Origin: Incurvaria masculella
Taxonomy: Eukaryota; Arthropoda; Insecta; Lepidoptera; Incurvariidae
Assembly (NCBI GenBank): GCA_946894095.1
Contig: OX335642.1
Coordinates: 11,171,021 to 11,235,020 of the forward strand
Direction: 5' to 3'
DNA length: 64,000 nucleotides
In this document: one piece after another, positions 1 through 13,100 of the stretch
Numbering within the stretch: the first letter of the stretch is position 1
Layout: each line of letters opens with the position of its first letter
Program-made: the position numbers and the translations under genes
Notes under the pieces: generated by a model
What the model was told of the DNA's origin: nothing
Seen by the model: only the letters and a program-made list of their open reading frames with translations
Database searches by the model: none

Positions 1-290
1 GACAGTCTTTCATGTCCCTTACTGCTTTGTAAATGTTCTTGTCATCTGCATACGAAAGACATTCAGAGAAAATAAAGCAATTTCAAATTACATAGATATA
101 CACACATTATACAAAAGTTGTCTTAGATGTGATCCCTGCGGAATTTCAGATGGAATCTTATCTAAGTTTGCGCAATAACCGCCTACGACCACTGCCTGTT
201 GAAGTCTTGCTACGTAAAAACAGAACCATCTGTGCAAACTACATGAATCCCCATTTCCGAAAGTTTCTTCAATAGTAGATATTAGATGAA
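1..290 (-). mobile_element. LINE reverse-transcriptase relic
   Basis: Read on the minus strand, broken frames give IPQGSHL (about 129-148) and YADDKNIYKAV (about 36-62). These match RT motif B and the catalytic motif C of CR1/Jockey-type non-LTR retrotransposons. Stops and frameshifts interrupt it and the element runs off the left edge. The clade is not certain. Confidence 0.6.
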
Positions 291-319
291 CGGCTCGATC
301 GGACGCCTACATAAATATG

Positions 320-365
320 TATAAATATGCGAGCCTTTTTCTATGTTCTCGAGAACATATTCAGT
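320..365 (+). promoter_or_regulatory. possible core promoter with palindrome
   Basis: A TATA-like TATAAATA (320-327) is followed by a perfect 16-bp palindrome ATGTTCTCGAGAACAT (343-358) and an arthropod initiator-like TCAGT (361-365). The TATA-to-initiator distance is about 43 bp, longer than the usual 30, so the pair may be fortuitous. It could serve the trehalase start at 1047 or an unseen 5' exon. Confidence 0.2.
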
Positions 366-607
366 AAACTAAACGAGATTCGTAGTTACAGTTAGTTGAC
401 AGGATTACATCCAGCTTTAGCTAAAATAGACTTTGTCGTGCACTACCTTCTCGAAAACTTCTTCTTTAATAAGATATTGTCGTTTTTCCTCATTCTTGTG
501 TAGATTCATGCGTTTTCCGTATTTTAGTTGAAACATCATAGAGATTTAAATAATTGTTTTGATTGGGTGATCCGATCCGAATTAATTGTTGTTTTGTGTT
601 GTTTCAG

Positions 608-675
608 GAGCTGAAGGAGGCACCACGGCGTGCCTCTGTCGCGTCGGAGACTCCCTGAAGATTGAGTCAAAATGA
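608..675 (+). CDS. possible last exon of an upstream gene, or a 5' UTR exon of Treh
   Basis: A strong acceptor (TTGTGTTGTTTCAG, ending at 607) precedes a GC-richer stretch. Two frames stay open from it. One gives ELKEAPRRASVASETP and stops at 656-658; the other gives AEGGTTACLCRVGDSLKIES plus a Lys and stops at 673-675. The first includes an RRAS motif like a basophilic kinase site. The incoming phase is unknown. A variant poly(A) signal ATTAAA lies near 810. Equally it may be a non-coding 5' exon of the trehalase gene, which starts 370 bp downstream. I do not recognise the protein. Confidence 0.3.
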
Positions 676-1046
676 CCGGACAACTTTGCAGAAAGAAGCC
701 GTTTAAAATATTACACAGCTTCCTGAACACGTGACCTGGACACGTATAACATTGGAATCGTTGTATATAAAAATAACTGAAACAATTTTAAACATAATTA
801 ATATTTGTATTAAAACGAAACTTCTATCTACATAGTTTCGAGTATTTTATAAAGTGATAATAGATTAAGTAGCAAATTTTATTTCAAAAGATAATATTTT
901 TTGAAAAGTTCCTTTAAAATATTTTTGTATCATTAATACTATCAGTTCAAGTGATATTAGCGTTAGGTTCAGTGATATTAGTGTTAGCTTACATCTATAG
1001 AAAGTGATCTATAGCAGTGACGAGAGAAACATCAGTGGCTAGTGTG

Positions 1047-1171
1047 ATGGAGTGCACGCGGGGTTCTGTGCGGCCGATAAGGGGGGCAGCGTTACTGTCT
1101 GCGCTGGCGCTGCTCGTGTCGTCCCCCATCGCCGCCTGCGACAGGAGCATGCTGCCACCGCCTTGCGACAG
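1047..1171 (+). CDS. Treh-2: Treh-2 exon 1 (residues 1-42, signal peptide)
   Basis: Starts at the ATG at 1047. It encodes a basic N-region, a hydrophobic core (about 14-26) and a likely signal-peptidase site after SSPIAA (residue 30). It ends CGACAG|GTGAGC with two bases of codon 42, completed by the first base of exon 2. No earlier in-frame ATG is needed, since the hydrophobic core follows this Met at normal spacing. Confidence 0.85.
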
Positions 1172-4100
1172 GTGAGCCCATTGTGCCCGTGCCGATGGAC
1201 CGCTGTATATGGCGTTGCCCAAATACACCTTAGCTCGTGAAACCACGCTCTGCCGATTGGCGGACTGTTGCTATCGAACTTATTGAGATTACGCTTGAAG
1301 ACGCCCAGGTTGAAGGTAGAAGGAAAGTTACTCGTCGGCAGACAATTCCATACTTCGGCAGTGTGCCAAAGGAATGAACTTCAGAAAGGGTCGGTTATCT
1401 CATGAGCCTAAGTTGTTGCTCTAAGCCAAATTTCAACCACAAAAGGATTTTTTTTTATGCGTACCTGACATGGATGGCTAATACCACACAACTACCGTTA
1501 TGATATTAGCCCAATACACCACATTCCCGAAGGAATTAGGTGCCATGCCAGGACCTTCCCTTTATGAACACGGGTACATTGAACTGGATGGAAAACACGG
1601 ACAATTTTTCATTGCCGCTTCGACCATCTTTTCATCCAATGCGATGGTACCAACCCGGGCGGGCTTAAACCCTACCACCTAGTAGGGGAAGGGGACCTAC
1701 AGTTTTACATCGATTCCGAACCATGGAGCAGCTCGCATTCGTGACGAAATGCACTTATCGAACTCTGAAAGAGAAAGACAGTGGTGCAAGTTGGTATTGA
1801 ACCCGGGCCTCTGGTACGCTAGGCCAGTCCCCGCGCCACTAGGCTACGAGCCGCTCAAAAGGATGTTCTGATTCTCTGTGACGAGTGCTCAGATATGATG
1901 CTTTGGGAGGAATAAGGGGTGCAAGTTTCCAGTAAACAAATTAAATAGGCCTACAAACCGTCTATAGCTCGGCATCAGTGAGTTTTGGGTCTCCATCAAG
2001 ACGGAATGACGCCAACACGTACTTTCCCAAATGAGGCTACAGTATTTAGTTTGCTACAGTATTCTACCCCACCCCGTCCTAATCTGTGCTTTGTGCTGAA
2101 GATGTCATTGCGCTGGTGAGAACCTTTTGCACAACTCTTTAGTTTAGAAGTTAGCTCGGTCATTAACTGTTTGTGAGAACAGGTTCTCTAATCATTAGGT
2201 TGTGCGGACAGTTTTAAACCTTATTGGCTAAACATGGTTCTCTAGGACAATACAATATTAGAGGCTTCAGAACCAGCCCTGAATCGGTTCATTAACCATT
2301 ATGAGGTTCAGGTATTGTAAACCGGTTCACTCGTTAAAAACATTTTCGAACCAGTACGAAGAACCTAAACCGATTTTTGGTCCCTATTCTAAAATATTGA
2401 TGCTAGTTCAGAAAATCGATAGAGCGTTTGTACCAGCGATGGAAAATTCCGGCTTCAAGGAGGTACATGTATTTCCGAGAACATGTCTAGAAGCTGCAAA
2501 CATTTGATATCGGATCCAGGATTTCATTAAGAATTTTGGAATGAAAAAAAAAGGCATTAGCCAGTGTAAGTAAAAAAGTTTAAAAATGAAATGAATAAAA
2601 AATTAGGGTGTCGGTAAAAATTCGAATGAGCAAAATGAAGTTTCCACCTCCAAAAATAAAACGCACAAACGGATCCTATAAAAATATTAAATAATAGGAG
2701 TACGTAAGGCTGATAAGGATTCGGAATATGAGTAGGTAAGGCTGATGAGGAGTGGGAATAGGAGTATGTAAGGCTGATGAGAAGTGGGAATAGGAGTAGG
2801 TAAGGTTCAAAGATTGTAAGGCTTATGAGGAGTGAGAATAAGAGTAAGGCTGATGAGAAGTAGGTCCTAAAAGGAGTAAATATAGCAGATGAGGTGGGTT
2901 CTTGGAATAGAAAGGACACGGAATGACCCATCACTGATTTGTACCCCATGACAATAGGTTACTAACTGGGGGGTTACCATGTTGAACAGCATTGGAACAG
3001 GCAAGAGAGTGATTAAATATGACGTTTAGTTGCATTTCACACAATGCCAACTGTAAATTACAGTTCGCTTGGTCGAACAACACGACGTTTGACAGTTAGC
3101 ATGGCACGAAATGCAACTAAACGTCAGATTTAGGGCCGAGTGTACGAAAGGACTAACAATCACAATCAACGTCAACGTATGATTAAACACGTCGCTTTGT
3201 ATGGACAGTGTGGAAGGAACTCCATGCGGTTCACTAAAAGTGTCGTGTTTGAATATTGATTAACTCAGCCGACTCTTCGTGCAATCGGGGCTTAATCACT
3301 CTCTCGCCTGTTTACCTGAAATTCACCTGGCGAGTTGTACCATGGTATTCCCCTGTCCTCAACCCTAAGTCCTCAGTGCGTAACACGCCATGCATTGGTT
3401 TACTGACGGTGGCAGGCGGCGCGGCGGCGCGGAGAAGCAGTCAGCGGTAATCAGCGCGCAATCGCAACGGCACAGATCGACGGAAGCCGCTATTGTTGGC
3501 AGATTGTCACGCGGCGCGCGGTGACCTTGGGCAGGAGCGGCGCGGCCGCGGAGGCGACGACGACGCGAACGTCGCGTGGTCTGAGCCGCCACGCAGGGCG
3601 CAGGCCACTGCACTGCGCAGCAGCGCGCGCACGACCTTCTCTACCGACAATCTGCACACTTACCAGTTCTGACTCTTCTCGATATACCTACTTACCTACC
3701 TACGATTTTAAGCTTGCGCGCAAATAAGTCATGGAACCGTCTCAATTTACCTCAAAGCGGAAGGTAACCGCGACGTTCATTCAGCCACAGAGCAGACAAC
3801 CCGAGGTTGTCTGCTCTGTGCATTCAGCACTAGTAAGCGATTGTAAATCTAGCACGGAATTGGCGGTGGTGCTCACGGGGCTGTTCGTTGGCTCATAGTC
3901 CAGGGTCCGGTTGCAACACGTAGATAAGGAGTTACCATGCAGTGAAAGTAGGTAGGCATTATGGTATTAGTAACGCTAAACCGAATGCCTTCATTGCCCT
4001 CATAAAACCTGACGGAATATTATAGCTGGTCGTAGTCCCCGTAGTCAAAGAATACTTATAGCCGGGGGCAGAAGCGAAACTCGGGATTACTCGGGGGCGG

Positions 4101-7100
4101 GATTCAATAAAAAAAAAATCGGACCTTATTACTTGAAACCGCATACTATTTTACAATGCCAATGGTCATCAAACATTTAGTTTGATCAAATAAAGCTGTT
4201 TTGAGTATAATTTTGGATCTCCGACAAAAAATATGCGCATGCTCTTCTTTCTACGTTTGTATGGGGAGTTCTTGGAAAAAATAAAAGTAGATCGTATATG
4301 GAAGCAGGAATAGCGTTGATGACGGCACATAATATTTCGGGAGGTCACGACATTTTTGGTCACGATAAGGTAAATGGCTGAATCTGGATTCACAGGTTAG
4401 AGACCAACCCTCTGATGCTAAATATGTCGGTCTGCCCGTCCTAAGTGGTTGCGTTTTCTAGATTGGCTATATAAATTAGATGCTGGTATGTACCTGCTGA
4501 TGAATATACTGATTATCTGGAAACATTGATACCTATTAATTATACAACAATAACCAGACTGTTACTTAATTAAATACTTAAATATACCTAAAGTTATATC
4601 TGTAACTACTAAATGCAACCAAAGATTTGTTCAGTTTTTGTATTGCTAAACAAGTATGTATTGATACTTTCATGCTTCGTTATTTGCATCCATTTACCTA
4701 CCTTATCATATGTATTTTTTGTCACCATAACTACTTTTTCATGCGCCTTATCTACATAACGCAACCACTTGGAACAGGCAGACTGACACATTTAGCTTCA
4801 GAGGGTTGTACTTTATCCCGTGAATCCAGTTTCAGCCATTTACGTTATCGTTACCATTTTTGTCGCGACCTCCTAGTCTATAACATTGTGGAATCACAGA
4901 GTTCATGGAATAATCAATCACGTGGGAGCCACTAATGGTGGGACAACTTTGCATCCCGGGGCTTATTTTCGGGGACCGGGACGGAGAACCGAAAAAAGGG
5001 ACGGTCCCGTTCAAAACGTTACTAGCTCATACCTAATTCGGAGTCTTCTTTTTATTTAACTGTACATGTATGAATAATACCAAACTGACCGTCACATATT
5101 AGTCTAACACATCACATGGAAACTAGGTGCCATGCCAGGACCTTCCGTATATTGCTCGGCTACATTAAACTTGATGGAAAACACGGACAAATTTCATTGC
5201 AACTATGTTCGCTCAATGCGATAGTATTAACCCGGGCGGGATTAACCCTACATAGTAATCCACCTAGTTCCCATGTGGTGTGTTCTAATATCAGACGGTC
5301 ATTTTGGCATTAGGCATCCATGTCCAGTTACATAAAAAAATGTGGTTTTACGTGGAATCCGAACCACGACCAGCCTCAACGGTAGAAAATGGTCACCCAT
5401 CCAAAACCCAACTGCGCGTAAGGGTATTTTAAAAGCACAAGCCGGTATTTTAAGGCGCTTTGAAATGTACCTACCAGTTCCGCTAATGTTTTGTTGAATA
5501 TGCATGCAGTCAAGCAATGCATACCTACGCCTACGCGCTAAGCGGGCGGAGTGACACTTTAGTGGACGGCAATATATAAGTCAATGTGGACGGCACAATG
5601 GGACGGCAAGAACAGCGGGCAAGAGACAGAGTTGGAATCGTGTTGGCTGAAGATCAAGGCCACTCATTGGGAATTTGCTTGTTTGCATGATTGACCGAAT
5701 TAAGTTTATGTAAACACGTAAACCATCGTGGGTGACAATGATGTTCGAAAGAAATCCGAAACAGTTTACGGTAGATATTTATTACTCAATTTGTAGAACT
5801 ATTTACTAAACTACAGAATGGCTGTAATTTTTTACACGCGCGTTGAGTCCACTGGCGGGCGACTAGCTCTTATTGCCTGGTCGCATTCTTTGTTGTAAGT
5901 TGCCAGATGTTGTAGGATCGGCCCGGCAGCAGGTAGTGGAGACACGCAGCTCCAACAGTACCCCCCTGCCAGTGATCGAGCTAGATCACGAGTCACCAGC
6001 TTGTAGATGATCTGGAAATCGGACCCGTCTCGTCGGCCGGCTCTCGTCGCTTTTCCGCGTGTCTGGTCGTACTGACTGGAGCCTTCAGGCATTATGAAGG
6101 CGGGCTTCAGGCGGTCAATTAAAATTGTGACGTCTCGGTTGCGGTTTGTATGACAAAAGTCTGCTCATGGTTTTTTCGGGTGGACAGTGACGATACAATA
6201 CAAAATGCTTTCATTGTTTCCGATACAAATAGGGATGCAGTTTTCTGTTCTTCACCCATGTTGGGCCCAGTTGGGCCATGCGAGACGACCGCGTCTGACA
6301 ACTATAATCCTTCATCGACGTCTAGGTACAAAGAGCGAGTCAACGTGCACTAGGCAACTACTATCGACCCGTAATCAACTAAACCTAATGAATGCAGCCG
6401 CTGCTGAACCAGCGTTGACGAGTCCCGATTAATTCGCACACCGCACGCCCGCGATAAATGCGAGACGAATGACCGGTCGATGGCGGCGGCGGAGGTGACG
6501 TCACGACGCGTCACGTGACGCGCACAGACACCTCGCCCGCTCTGCCGTGAACCGGATTGTTCTGGTTTTGCTCAGGTTTTGTAGCATTTAGCGCGTTACT
6601 GTGTACAGTCGGTTCGTCTGAAATCTATACACCGGAAATAGAGACAAATTTGAGGTCTCTTTCTGACATGCTGACGTCAACCATAGAGTAAAAGGGACTT
6701 AGGAATTCCTTCTCTTTCCAGTGTATACATTTGATAGGAAACGACTGTACATGCGCAGGTAGGTAACATAATGTTGCACGATAAGCTATTCGCTAAAATC
6801 GTTTCGATAGCTTCTATCGATGATAGCTTCCCTACATTTAAGGTGCCCCAACGTGGAAAGAAGATCATGCCCATATTTCTAGTCACAGATCCAAAATGTT
6901 ACTCAAATTAGCTTTATTTAATCGACTAGATGTCTGATGACCATAAAATTGTTTTTGGTTTCCAAGTTGCTTGTTGGTTACGTCCGAAAATTTTTCGCGC
7001 GTTTTATGCAATAACTTTGGAGGTGGATTACCTACACAACGATAAAATAATAACATCTTAAAAATATTAGTCATCAGACATAGCTACTTTCATGAAGATT

Positions 7101-10100
7101 TATAATCATGGATGGTTTTTAGGATTCCGTACCCAAAGGGTGCCAATGGAACCCTATTACTAAGCCTCCGCTGTCCGTCCGTCCGTCCGTCCGTCCGTCA
7201 CAGGGCTGTATCTCAAGAACCGTACCTGTAGGAAGCTGAAATTTTCACAGATTATATATTTATTTTGCCGGTACGAGAACAAATACGTAAAATTATAAAA
7301 TAATTAAAACTAAAGGGGGACACATACAAAAAACGTTTTTTTTTGTGTTAAATCTTGTACGATGGTACGGAACCCTTCGTGTGAGAGTCCGACTCGCACT
7401 TGGCCGGTTTTTATCAGATTTTTTACTACAGCGGTCGTGGTTTACTTTTACGTATAAGTAGTTTTGTAATTAAAATTTTCGTAAATCTTGTTAAATCAAA
7501 CACTATGCGCATTGTCTGTAGACTATGAGGTCGCGACAAAAATGGTAACGATAACGTAAATGGCTGAAACTGGGTTCACAGGATAAAGACCAACCCTCTG
7601 AAGCTAATGTGTCAGTCTGCCTGTGCCAAGTGATTTCGTTACCTAATGCGCCTGAAAAAGTAGTTATCGTTACAACAAAAAATATGAAAAGGTAAATGTC
7701 TGCAAATAATGCAGCATGAAAGTATCAGTACATACTTACTTAGTAATACCAAAACTGAACAAAGCCTTGTTTGCATTTCGTAGTTATAGGCGATTTAGGT
7801 TACAGATAAAACTTTACGTATATTTAAGTATTTAATTGAAAAACCGACTGGGTCTGCAAATAATGCAGCATGAAAGTATCAGTACATACTTACTTAGTAA
7901 TACCAAAACTGAACAAAGCCTTGTTTGCATTTCGTAGTTATAGGCGATTTAGGTTACAGATAAAACTTTACGTATATTTAAGTATTTAATTGAAAAACCG
8001 ACTGGTTACTTTTGTATAATTATTGGGTATCAATATTCCTAAACCATCAGCATATTCATCAGCAGGTACATACCAACTTCGATTTTATATAGCCAATCTA
8101 GATAACGCAACCACTTGGCGCAGGCAGACTGACTTATTTAGCATTAGAAGGTTGGTCTCTAACATGTGAACCCAGATTCAGCCATTTACCTTATCGTGAC
8201 TAAAAATGTCGTGACCTCCCGGAATACTGTTTTGTGGACATGTTGCATCCTCCTCATCACGGATCCGGTCTTTTTCTTTGAAACAGAGAAGGTCCTAGAG
8301 CGCAATAGCACAGTTTTGTACCGTGCATCGATATAATCTAAATCTTGGTACGTCCGCGTCCCCGCGTCGATGGTACCGTGCCCGCGAATGAGTTGGTCCC
8401 GCCGGAAAGGGCCAACTTAAATGTTTCTTCAACGTGTGAGATGCGTTGGTGAGATGAATTTTCGAACTTGCCTATTTGTCTACTACTCTTTAATTTGAGA
8501 TACGTCAATTTCGTCAATTCCCTACAAAGAAGAATATTCGCTGCCTTGACATTAACTAAATCGGTAATAATGTTACACTCCTTAAAATGTGTTTAAATGA
8601 ATATCAGTTACTGTCAATATCAGCAGAAAACTTACTTAAAAAAGAACACGTTTGAGATCTGACTTCTGCATTTTTTTCCATGCAAAAAATATCATTTTCT
8701 AAAATATTGTCTTTACTATATTAGTAGAACGTTAGCTGAAATTATACATTGTTGTTTTCATGTTCTTATTCCATAAGGTTCAGGAACTTAACGCAATCAA
8801 AGCATTCATTGGCTAGTCCGACAATGTGCAAAGGCTGATGAGCCAGTCCAGCCTCTACTTCATTATTATTTGCAATCGGGAATGAATTTGTGCGCTACTT
8901 TGGGATGACAGAATGAATTGCGTTATTCTGCGGTGTACCTGTTTATGTTTTTAAATTCCGCGAAAACCCCCGTGTGAAGCCTGGGGGGGGGGGGGTCGCT
9001 AGTACCTTGTATTCATCTTCCCATACATAAACATTTCCACATGATGATAATCGTCTCAGTTATTGCGTCGGAAATTGCTAAGCGTAGGAAAAGCTTAGCA
9101 TCTACTGAAAGGGTCGCTCGCTGGTGCCAAATCGCCTAGCGTGTGTCTCGTAGGTATGTGACCCAGTGAATCTTCGCATGTCTGAATCAACAGCAAAACA
9201 ACAACTTTTCGCATAAGAACACAATCTGATGAAAGTTGGCTCGGCTCACAATCGGCTGCGCAAAAGCCAACTGTATCACAGACTGTCGCACCTAATTCTT
9301 AAACAAAATATATATATTTTTTGCTATACATATAACATACCTAGGTACCTACCTTTTTTTTATCGATGATGCGCGAATTCTGTCATCATATCGGTTATTT
9401 AGGGATTGCCATAATATCGAACACGGCCCCCAGCACTCATGCTACGAACCCCTGAGGTCAATGGACCCCAAGTTAATTTAACCTCCTATATAGGAAGAAC
9501 GTCTGGTGCATGTGCAGAGAATAAATAGAAAAAAAGATACGATAAATAAAGGTACTTAGGTTTAGTTTTGAAAGTGTTCTATTTCGGTCTGCATAAAGCA
9601 ACTTTACTTGCAATTTCATGGTTTTTAGGGTTCTGTACCCAAAGGGTGAAAACGGAACCCTATTACTAAGCCTCCGCTGTCCGTCCGTCCGTCCGTCTGT
9701 CACAGGGCTGTATCTCATGAACCGTAATAGGTAGACAGCTGAAATTTTGCAATCGAATAAAAATGAAAAAAACTTAAATATTAAAGGGTAAACAAAAATA
9801 AACATACAAAAAACGTGATTTTTTTGTGTTAAATTTTGTACGATGGTACGGAACCCTTCGTGTGAGAGTCCGACTCGCACTTGGCCGGTTTTTATTGGTT
9901 GTTAGCGATTGTCCTTTTCGGATTATCACCATGTTCTAGAACACAGAGGTGAGGCCAACACGCTCCTATGGTATTGACTTTGTTTATGTGAAATCTTTCA
10001 CTTTTAATTGTTTTCTTCTCAGTGCTAACGTTACGTTCCCGTTGTCCGCAGCTTGATCTACTGCCACGGACCGCTGCTGGACACGGTGCAGATGGCGGGT

Positions 10101-13100
10101 CTCTACAACGATTCAAAGACCTTCGTGGACATGAAGATCCGGTACTCCGCCAACATCACCATCGACAACTTCCATGACATGATGAACAGGTTCGTACTCT
10201 ATTCTGCACGGCATCATTGTCATTTCTAGTGATGTGCGTTTGTGTTGTTGCAATCTTCATGCCGCTGCCTTTGTTGTGTGACTGGACAAAGAAGGATAAT
10301 ACTACACAACACTGTCACGATATTAGCCTAACACACTGCAATCCCGAAGGAATTAAGTGCCATGCCAGGAGCTACATTTACAGGATGGAAAGCATAGACT
10401 AATTTTATGGACCCTATTTTCATCCAGTGCGATGCTACCAACCCGGGCCGGTTTAACCCTACGGCCTAGTAGAGGAAAGGGACCTCCAGCTAGCATTCGT
10501 GACGAAATGCATTTATCCAACTCAGAAAGATTTTTTTTTTATTTATTGGGGCAATTAATTGGGGCAAAGGCGGGGCCTCTGGCTTGGAAAGCAAGTCTCC
10601 TCGCCCCTGGGTTACGAGCCGATCAAAATTAGCGTCCTTCAATATTTTTTAAGTAAATGTAATATGACGTACCTACCCCGACTATTTACCGAAGGGCCCA
10701 CCACGACGACGACGCCCATGCGATTTAACACGTTTTTGGGTTTTTAACAATGCCGGCTAACCATGGTATGTTAACTCGCCGGGTGATGAGGCAAGTGAGT
10801 GATTGAATCTGTTATTTATGTACATTTCAAGCGTTGTGACATCACCACTGAAATAACCTTACTGCTCTTGTTGGGACTGGACTGGACTGGCCAACCGTTA
10901 CCTCCTGTCATGTTGGACGCTCACTTGCCCCCAGTCCTCTTCCCACCGTCAGCCTTACGGCGCACATTGGACTGATACCGAAAAAAGTGGGACTTAGGAA
11001 AATTGTTTTTTGATCGCATTGTTTTTAAAATTTAAGTATGCCAACCTTTTCTAAGCGTTATTTGAAATGACATTTCCAAATCGAATTTTTTTATTTAGGC
11101 CTTATTTTTTGAGATATAATCATTTTAAGGATTTTGTAGTATGGAGATAATGTAACTTTATTTTTTTTCTCAAAATGCTACAAAATGCAGGACCTGTAGT
11201 TACTAAATATTGCTTCTTTGAGTTATAAAGATTATTACCCCATTGAAACTGTATCCGAGTACGTCCGATTTTTCAGTATTAAGCCTTTCAAACTTTTTAA
11301 GTAAAATGTATTTTGCAACACTCAATTCATTCCCCTTTTCCTGAAATTTCAGGTAAAAAAACGTTTTCAGCCTAACTAGCCTGGCGGATGCTAGCCTCGG
11401 CGTTCGGTTATCAAGGTTAAGAAACCCTGAGCGCAGTGGGGCTCTGCGTTTTCGACCGTTGAGGTATCTGCTTCTGATTCTATGTAAAAGTGTAGGTTGC
11501 TTGCAATGTGGTAGGGTGAATTCCGCCCAGGTTGGTATCATCACCTTAAATAAACAATAGTCGAAGCGAAAGTCAAAATTGACCGTTTTTTCCATCGTGT
11601 AATACAAGAAATGTCCTCGTAATGCACCTAGATATGTGGGGTAAAATCATACAGTGAAGTGTAGTATTAGCCATCTATTTACAGTAGCATAAAAAAACCG
11701 GCCAAGTGCTAGTCGGACTCGCACACGGGGTTCCGTAACATTGTACAAAATGTACCACAAAAAATCACTTTTATTGTAAGGGGCCCCCCTTAAACTTTTT
11801 GTTTTTTTTATTTTGCCTATTTGTTGTTATAGCGGCCAAATAAATACACACTCAGCATACAAATTCAGCTGCCTACCTATTACGGTTAATGAGATACAGA
11901 CCTGTGACAGACGGACGGACGGACGGACGGACAGCGGAGGCTTAGTTACGTTACGGGTTACGTTTTTACCCTTTGGGTACGGAACCCTAAAAAAGTGAAT
12001 TCGAATAAAATATTACTAGATAGATTCTTTTTTTATGTAAATAGACATGAATGGCTAATACTGAACTGACTGTCATATATTAGCCTAACACACCACTTGG
12101 GAACTAGGTGCCATGCCAGGACTTTCTTTATATTGCTGGGCTACATTGAACTGGATGGAAAACACGGACAATTTTCATTGCCGCTTCGACCGCCGTTCAT
12201 TAAATACGATGGTACCTACCCGGGCGGGATTAACCCTACCACCTAGTAATCGAGGAAGGGAACCTAAATTTTTACGTGGAATCCGAACCACGGCCAGCCT
12301 CAAGGGTTAAAAATGGTCACCCAGCCAGAACCTAACCGCGCTCAGAGGTACTTCTCCAGCCTATCGATTCGCAAGGCGTTGCACACTGACCTACCGAGGC
12401 TCTTACTCAGCCTTATTCCGATGTTCTACCGTAAAGTACTTACTTTTTGTGAAATTTTATTTATTTCCATGAAACCACTCGACGCTTGTTACAAATAAGA
12501 ACACTAATTGCTAACAATTAAACTAATTATTTAATCAAAATACCTGGAACTTGCGAGCTACGTCCAGCTAGTCGATAATCAGTTTACTCCAGTATTTTGT
12601 AAGGTACAGTCTTGTTACTTACGTACTCTAAATATCTTACTATTATTTGTCAATATGGAAAAAATATTAAAAACATTGATATCTACGTGATATTGAAGAA
12701 TTATGGCAATTTTCTGAAACATGATGTTTTGGTAAGTGCTATTATCTTCAAAATCACCATGAATTTGTTCGAGGAGGCACAAGTAGAAGAATGTTTTTGT
12801 AAATATTGTTTCAATCTACACAAACGATGAGTGAAATCAAGCTACAACATGAATAAAATTCCAAAGAAGAATGCTGAATGGTTAGACTCAGGCATAAAGT
12901 GGCCCGAATAAATGCCTTCAGGAAGTAGCAACCTCGTGGATTACCAAAAGGTTAGCACTCCTCCAATTCTTTCTTCGAGATTATCGACAACGCCTTGTAT
13001 GGCTTTTTTATGTTGAGCACGGCAAATGGTTGTATCTACAACAGACTCAGGGAAAAACCCTTACGATGATAGTGTCCTTAAAGCTATGTAGATGGCAATA

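Larger units (their letters stand above)
6842..8416 (-). mobile_element. TTAA-flanked non-autonomous element hosting two other insertions
   Basis: It is bounded by TTAA at 6838-6841 and 8417-8420, the piggyBac-type target. Its ends match, in reverse, both ends of the copy at 46799-47340 (AAGGTGCCCCAAC at left, GGGCCAACTTAA at right). Inside it are a GTCC-tract element (7116-7412) and a foldback element (7521-8227) with a tandem duplication. Confidence 0.8.

Noticed and set aside
2557..2949. 130-codon minus-strand gene
   Set aside because: It is the translation of a degenerate minisatellite and AT-rich flank; low-complexity Leu/Ser/Tyr only.
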